Made by a program: the position numbers and the translations under genes
DNA from: Aeromonas sp. FDAARGOS 1405
Lineage (GTDB): Bacteria > Pseudomonadota > Gammaproteobacteria > Enterobacterales > Aeromonadaceae
Assembly: GCF_019048265.1 (NCBI RefSeq)
Contig: NZ_CP077311.1
Span: 3,419,001-3,483,000 of the forward strand
DNA length: 64,000 nt
Direction: 5' to 3'
Part shown: in pieces, positions 60,901 through 64,000 of the stretch
Layout of the letters: every line of letters begins with the position of its first letter
Position numbering within the stretch: position 1 is the first letter of the stretch
Notes under the pieces: generated by a model
Databases searched by the model: none
Seen by the model: only the letters and a program-made list of their open reading frames with translations
Told to the model about the DNA's origin: nothing

Positions 60901-61881
60901 TTCCGGGTGGTGGACGACAAACACAAGAAGGTGGCGGAAGGCAAAGATCTGGAAGCCTTGAAAGAGTCGCTGCGCGGCAAGGTGCAGGAGACCCTGTCAC
61001 AAGTGGCGGACGATGACATCGAGCAGTCCGGCCTCACTCTGTGGAGCTTTGGTGAATTGCCTCAGGAGTACAGCCAGAAGCGCGGTGGCTTCGAGGTGAA
61101 AGCCTATCCGGCGTTGGTAGACGAGAAGGATTCGGTCGCCATCCAGCTGGTGGAGAGTCCGGTGGTGCAGCAGCAGCTGATGTGGGCGGGCCAGCGCCGG
61201 CTGGTGCTGCTCAACGTGCCATCTCCCATCAAGTATCTGCAGGAGAAGCTGCCCAACAAGGCCAAGCTCGGGCTCTATTTCAACCCCTTTGGTAAGGTGG
61301 CGGAGCTGATTGATGACTGTATCGCCTGTGGCTGCGACAAGCTGATCGAACAGCATGGCGGGCTGGCTTGGGACGAGGCCGGTTTCGAGGCGCTCAAGGA
61401 GTTTGTCCGCGCCGAGCTCAACGATGCGGTAGTGGAGGTGGCCAAGCAGGTGGAAGCCGTGCTGACGCTCTCCCATGAGATCAAGAAGCGGCTCAAGGGG
61501 AAGATGCAGCTCGACACCGCTTTTGCCATGTCGGATATCCAGCAGCAGCTCGGCAACCTTATCCACAAAGGCTTTGTCACCGAGACCGGCTGGCAGCGGT
61601 TGCCTGATTTGCTGCGCTATTTGCGGGCCATCGAACGGCGCCTCGAGAAGCTTGCCATCGATCCCAACCGGGATCGGGTCTACATGCTCAAGGTGCACAG
61701 TGTGGAGTCGGAGTACAAGGCGCTGCTGGCCAAGATCCCCAAATCCCAGCTTATTCCCACCGAGGTGGCCAATATTCGCTGGATGATCGAGGAGCTGCGG
61801 GTGTCGTTTTTTGCCCAGAATCTGGGGACCCCCTATCCGGTCTCCGATAAACGGGTGCTGAACGCCATTGCTCAGTGCTAA
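57967..61881 (+). CDS. hrpA: ATP-dependent RNA helicase HrpA
   Basis: This 1304-residue DEAH-box helicase (E. coli HrpA is about 1300) has Walker A GETGSGKTTQIP near residue 97, DEAHERS near 190, SAT (motif III) soon after and QRKGRCGR (motif VI) near 400. The helicase-associated HA2 and OB domains and the long HrpA-specific C-terminal half follow. The start is the TTG at 57967, with AAGGAA eight bases upstream. HrpA acts in mRNA processing and in rescuing stalled ribosomes. No anomaly was seen. Confidence 0.96.
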   Translation: MSLSIEALRRRLSACMNLDARRLSSRLHGVKKLPEGKQAAVLETIAADLAAAEVRYQTRLAGVPKVTYPDNLPVSQKQAEIAKAIQEHQVVIIAGETGSGKTTQIPKICLALGRGVKGFIGHTQPRRLAARTVAARIAEEMESELGHYVGYKVRFTDQVSEQTHIKLMTDGILLAEIQNDRMLTQYDTIIIDEAHERSLNIDFILGYLKQLLPKRPDLKVIITSATIDPQRFSRHFNKAPVIEVSGRTYPVEVRYRPLFVDKKSSDKSEGLEERDELQGIFDAVEELSREGLGDILIFMNGEREIRDTADALRKLNLRDTEVLPLYARLSNAEQNKVFQQHAGRRIVLATNVAETSLTVPGIRYVIDPGTARISRYSWRTKVQRLPIEPVSQASANQRKGRCGRVADGICIRLYSEEDFNSRPAFTDPEILRTNLASVILQMLALGLGNMEAFPFVEPPESRHIKDGLTLLKELEAVRELPATGECEAKLQLTETGRQLSRIPLDPRLAKMVISAAQTGCLSEVMVITAALSIQDPRERPMEKKQAADEQHRRFEDKDSDFLAFVNLWNYLKEQQDTLGSNPFRRMCQKEFLSYLRVREWQDIHFQLRQTVKELGFKANHEPADFKTVHCALLTGLLSHIGNKDLEKPEFLGARNGRFHLFPASGLFKKPPKWVMAAELVETSRLYARINAKIEPEWVEPLAGHLIKLHHSDPHWSKKNGAVMAKEKVTLYGLTLVNERTINFSRIDPALCRELFIRRALVEGDFETRHRFFSDNRKLLAEVEVLEHKSRRRDILVDDEDLFRFYDARLPEEVISARHFDKWWKEAQKQDPELLNFEKEMLMKGDAAHISDLDYPNFWQQGRLKLKLTYQFEPGEAADGVTLHIPLPLLNQVEVKGFEWLIPGLRHELLVALIKSMPKPMRKNFVPAPNYADALLASINPEQGPLLDEMERQLRRMTGVTVPRESWDWTAVPDHLKLTFRVVDDKHKKVAEGKDLEALKESLRGKVQETLSQVADDDIEQSGLTLWSFGELPQEYSQKRGGFEVKAYPALVDEKDSVAIQLVESPVVQQQLMWAGQRRLVLLNVPSPIKYLQEKLPNKAKLGLYFNPFGKVAELIDDCIACGCDKLIEQHGGLAWDEAGFEALKEFVRAELNDAVVEVAKQVEAVLTLSHEIKKRLKGKMQLDTAFAMSDIQQQLGNLIHKGFVTETGWQRLPDLLRYLRAIERRLEKLAIDPNRDRVYMLKVHSVESEYKALLAKIPKSQLIPTEVANIRWMIEELRVSFFAQNLGTPYPVSDKRVLNAIAQC

Positions 61882-61975
61882 GCTGCTATCTGTCTGTTTT
61901 AACTGCGTGATATAGAGTGTGGGAAGGGGTTGCCAAGGTGGCGGGCCCTTTTAAACGGAAGTCAGGGAGGCAAGG

Positions 61976-62854
61976 ATGCTGGGGATCTGGTTGAGCGTGG
62001 CGCAGGTGGTGATCAGCGGTTATCAGCCCATCGCGGAACAAACCTGGGTGCAGTTGAACCCGGAATATTACCCCCTGACACGCACGCCGCCCGCCATGTT
62101 TGTTGCGTGGCGTGGCAACCAGTTCCCGCCACTGGCCCTGAAGCAGAAGCATGGTCGCTGGCAGATCCTCTTTCCCGCCCGGCTGGTCCCCCCTTTCGAT
62201 TTGTTCGAGGGGGAGGCGCAGCTTTCTAAAACCTATTTGGCAAGGCTGCGACGCATCGATGAGATGGCTTACGGGGTCGTACATGGTCAGGTGGGGGCAA
62301 TCGTGCAGCAGGGGAGTGGTTTCCCTGGTTATGGCGCGCAATCCATCGCGCCCTTTATCGCCGAGTTCCGCACACCCCAAAACACGTTCGGTGGTGTCGA
62401 TATTTCCACCGATACCGACGAGAGCGAACCTCTGCTGGCTCAATTAGGCGTGACGTTTCGCACTGCGGGGATGAGTGGTGCACAAGGATATGAGGGAGTA
62501 GCGAGCGCCGATATGGCGCTCGTCAGCAGCAAGGCTAGCTTATCCGCAGGCAGTGATGCCATGCTCACCCTCTCTGATCCGGCAGCAGGCGACCCACAAA
62601 CCGTGTGTCATCAGGTCGCGGCAGGGGAGACCCTGTGGCGCATTGCCAACCAGCTATCCAGTGCCCGGGGGGCTGATACCTACAGCTATTTGTTGGCGCT
62701 GGTGGCGGAGAATCAGCAACGGCTTGGCAAAAGCATTCGGGTCAGAACGGGGGATGGCCTTTACTGTCCGCGCGCCGAGACCCTGGCGAAGTTTGATGCC
62801 CTGAGCCCGGCCCAGCGTCAGCAGCAATTTGCCCGACTGGAGCAGGGACGCTAA
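61976..62854 (+). CDS. LysM-containing cell envelope protein
   Basis: This 292-residue protein begins with a hydrophobic segment ([15 protein letters not shown]), likely a signal or anchor. The middle part is rich in beta and polar residues. Near residues 205-245 [20 protein letters not shown] followed by [12 protein letters not shown] is a LysM or FimV-like peptidoglycan-binding motif. GGGAGG lies upstream of the ATG at 61976. It is between hrpA and rplY. The function is not established; an envelope role is inferred. Confidence 0.72.
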   Translation: MLGIWLSVAQVVISGYQPIAEQTWVQLNPEYYPLTRTPPAMFVAWRGNQFPPLALKQKHGRWQILFPARLVPPFDLFEGEAQLSKTYLARLRRIDEMAYGVVHGQVGAIVQQGSGFPGYGAQSIAPFIAEFRTPQNTFGGVDISTDTDESEPLLAQLGVTFRTAGMSGAQGYEGVASADMALVSSKASLSAGSDAMLTLSDPAAGDPQTVCHQVAAGETLWRIANQLSSARGADTYSYLLALVAENQQRLGKSIRVRTGDGLYCPRAETLAKFDALSPAQRQQQFARLEQGR

Positions 62855-62970
62855 ATGCAGAATCGGTACCTTGTATCCGCATTTGGCCCGTGGTAGTATT
62901 CGCGCTCGTTTTGCGAGGTGCCGACCGGTCGCAGTCTGCACCATACATTCCTTTAAAAGAGATACATACT

Positions 62971-63258
62971 ATGTCTTTCGTATTCCAAGCTGAAGTCCGT
63001 TCTGACCTGGGGAAAGGTGCGAGCCGCCGCCTGCGTCAAGCTGACCAAGTTCCTGCCATCGTTTATGGTGCAGGTAAAGAAGCCCAGTCCATCACCGTTG
63101 ACCACAAGAAATTCATCCTGGCCCAAGAAAAGCCGGAATTCTACGAGTCTGTACTGACCCTGGTTATCAACGGCGAAGAAGTTAACGTAAAAGTGAAAGC
63201 TATCCAGCGTCACCCTGTACGTTACAAGCTGGTTCACCTGGACTTCGTTCGCGTTTAA
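62971..63258 (+). CDS. rplY: Ribosomal protein bL25
   Basis: The 95 residues match the short L25 of gammaproteobacteria: [26 protein letters not shown], then [20 protein letters not shown]. It binds 5S rRNA in the large subunit. The ATG at 62971 is the family start; the longer frame is spurious. The codon use is strongly biased, as expected of a highly expressed gene. Confidence 0.97.
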   Translation: MSFVFQAEVRSDLGKGASRRLRQADQVPAIVYGAGKEAQSITVDHKKFILAQEKPEFYESVLTLVINGEEVNVKVKAIQRHPVRYKLVHLDFVRV

Positions 63259-63280
63259 TCACGAACTGTCAGGTAGCAGA

Positions 63281-63306
63281 AAAGCCACTTTCAGGAGTGG
63301 CTTTTT
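63281..63306 (+). terminator. Terminator after rplY
   Basis: AAAGCCACT and AGTGGCTTT form a nine-pair stem 22 bases past the stop codon, followed by TT. Confidence 0.85.
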
Positions 63307-63367
63307 GCTATAAGGAATCTTGTGAGCGGACTGAAAGAACAATCAGGTCAGCCACAGCCACAACCGG

Positions 63368-63760
63368 TTATCCCAGCTGGCTAAGCGCTTGTTGGCAGCG
63401 CTGCTCGGCGGCATCCAGCTCCAGCAGCACCATCCTGATATCCTCCATCTGTTGCTGCAGCGTCTTCCGTTTCTCGGTGACCAGCCCGAGCATGGTTTGC
63501 AGCTGGGTACGGCTGCTCTTGTCGGCATCATAAAGATCAAACAGCTCGCGGATCTCGGCGAGGCTGAACCCGAGCCGCTTGCCGCGCAGGGTGAGCTTGA
63601 GGCGAACCCGATCCTGCTTGCTGTAAATGCGGGTTTGTCCCTCTCGGGCGGGATTGAGCAACCCCTGATCCTCGTAGAAACGGATACTGCGCGTCGTAAT
63701 ATCAAATTCCCGGGCCAGCTCACTGATGCTGAAGCGCCGTCCTTCATCCTTGTTGTTCAT
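63368..63760 (-). CDS. liuR: MerR-family regulator, LiuR-like
   Basis: This 130-residue MerR protein has an N-terminal winged helix (FSISELAREFDITTRSIRFY followed by EDQGLLNPAREGQ), then RLKLTLRGKRLGFSLAEIRELF and a coiled-coil dimer helix. No metal-binding Cys pattern is seen, which fits the LiuR group that controls branched-chain amino acid and fatty acid breakdown. It is divergent from a thiolase gene, with a candidate operator in between. The LiuR assignment rests on that context. Confidence 0.8.
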   Translation of the reverse strand: MNNKDEGRRFSISELAREFDITTRSIRFYEDQGLLNPAREGQTRIYSKQDRVRLKLTLRGKRLGFSLAEIRELFDLYDADKSSRTQLQTMLGLVTEKRKTLQQQMEDIRMVLLELDAAEQRCQQALSQLG

Positions 63761-63796
63761 ACAGACTTCTTGGCGAACTAAATCCTGTCTGCACCT

Positions 63797-63810
63797 TACC
63801 TAAACGTAAA
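63797..63810. promoter_or_regulatory. Candidate LiuR operator
   Basis: TTAC-CTAAAC-GTAA is an inverted repeat in the divergent gap between liuR and the thiolase gene. It resembles the A/T-rich palindromes containing TTTACGT used by LiuR-type MerR regulators. Confidence 0.5.
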
Positions 63811-63882
63811 CTGCACTGCAACTCTTGTTCCATCGCGTCAGAACCCCTATGTTATGGCCATGTAACAAACAGAGGCAGGCAA

Positions 63883-64000
63883 ATGGATATTGCAATTGTG
63901 GCGGCAAAACGGACTCCGATGGGGGCGTTTCAGGGGGCATTGGCAGAGGTCACTGCGCCTGAGTTGGGAGCCTGTGCCATCGAGGCGGCACTGAAGCAAA
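63883..64000 (+). CDS. Acetyl-CoA acyltransferase (thiolase), N-terminal part (cut by window edge)
   Basis: The frame begins MDIAIVAAKRTPMGAFQGAL, followed by AEVTAPELGACAIEAALK, the typical thiolase N-terminus (IVAAxRTPxGxFxGxL). About 39 residues are visible, so the active-site Cys cannot be checked. AGAGGCAGG precedes the ATG at 63883. With the liuR-like gene upstream it may open an isovalerate/leucine or fatty acid degradation operon. Confidence 0.88.
   Translation, partial: MDIAIVAAKRTPMGAFQGALAEVTAPELGACAIEAALKQ

Overview
The window reads as a chromosomal segment of a gammaproteobacterium, most likely Aeromonas. This is inferred from the GC-rich codon use, an Aeromonas/Vibrio-like core gene set (tnaC-tnaA, cdd, yohJK, sbcB, hrpA, rplY, a liuR-type regulator next to a thiolase) and a GlyGly-CTERM secreted protease. 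No rRNA, tRNA or insertion sequence was recognised.

Left core (1-8534): the end of a photolyase-related gene with its DUF2256 partner; tryptophanase with a TnaC arrest peptide that is readable in the leader; cytidine deaminase behind a class II CRP promoter; the LrgA/LrgB pair yohJ-yohK; a GH36 alpha-galactosidase; a small secreted protein; exonuclease I. Right core (55906-64000): an HD-GYP phosphodiesterase, a CBS protein, hrpA, a LysM protein, rplY, a MerR (LiuR-like) regulator and the start of a thiolase.

Between them (about 8.5-55.9 kb) is an accessory region that starts with a tyrosine integrase and an AlpA-like regulator and is packed with conflict-system genes. From left to right: a CRP-controlled secreted metalloprotease; a WYL regulator / DUF4258 / degenerate ADP-ribosylglycohydrolase-like trio; a HEPN protein with a zinc ribbon protein; a type I restriction locus (hsdM, hsdS, two DUF262 proteins, hsdR, a YgjP-like metallopeptidase, an unknown gene); two tiny genes and about 1.5 kb of AT-rich DNA without genes; a leftward cluster of a 40-aa membrane peptide, a GreA-like protein, a radical-SAM-like protein whose cysteine motif is at the wrong end, a possible acetyltransferase, and three dynamin-like GTPases with a small membrane protein; then a complete type III-B CRISPR system.

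The type III-B operon reads leftward from 49204: cmr1, cas10, cmr3, cmr4, cmr5, cmr6, cas6, a Can2/Card1 CARF nuclease, the ring nuclease csx16, a second CARF protein (NE0113 family), a shortened cas1, and cas2. It has one array at each end. Cas10 keeps GGDD but shows no HD domain, so immunity probably depends on cyclic oligoadenylate signalling.

The most unusual feature is at the right end of this operon. A protein kinase gene diverges from cmr1, the 14-repeat array follows, and then come a TerY-type vWA protein and a PP2C phosphatase. A TerY-P phosphorylation triad is therefore interleaved with a type III CRISPR locus. The kinase is frameshifted at a G6 tract. The PP2C gene is followed by a second copy of the ADP-ribosylglycohydrolase-like gene. 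The two copies are direct repeats 40 kb apart and bracket nearly the whole defence region. Short palindromes of the CCARTTGG type recur in the intergenic gaps of the CRISPR, GTPase and TerY modules and could be a shared operator.
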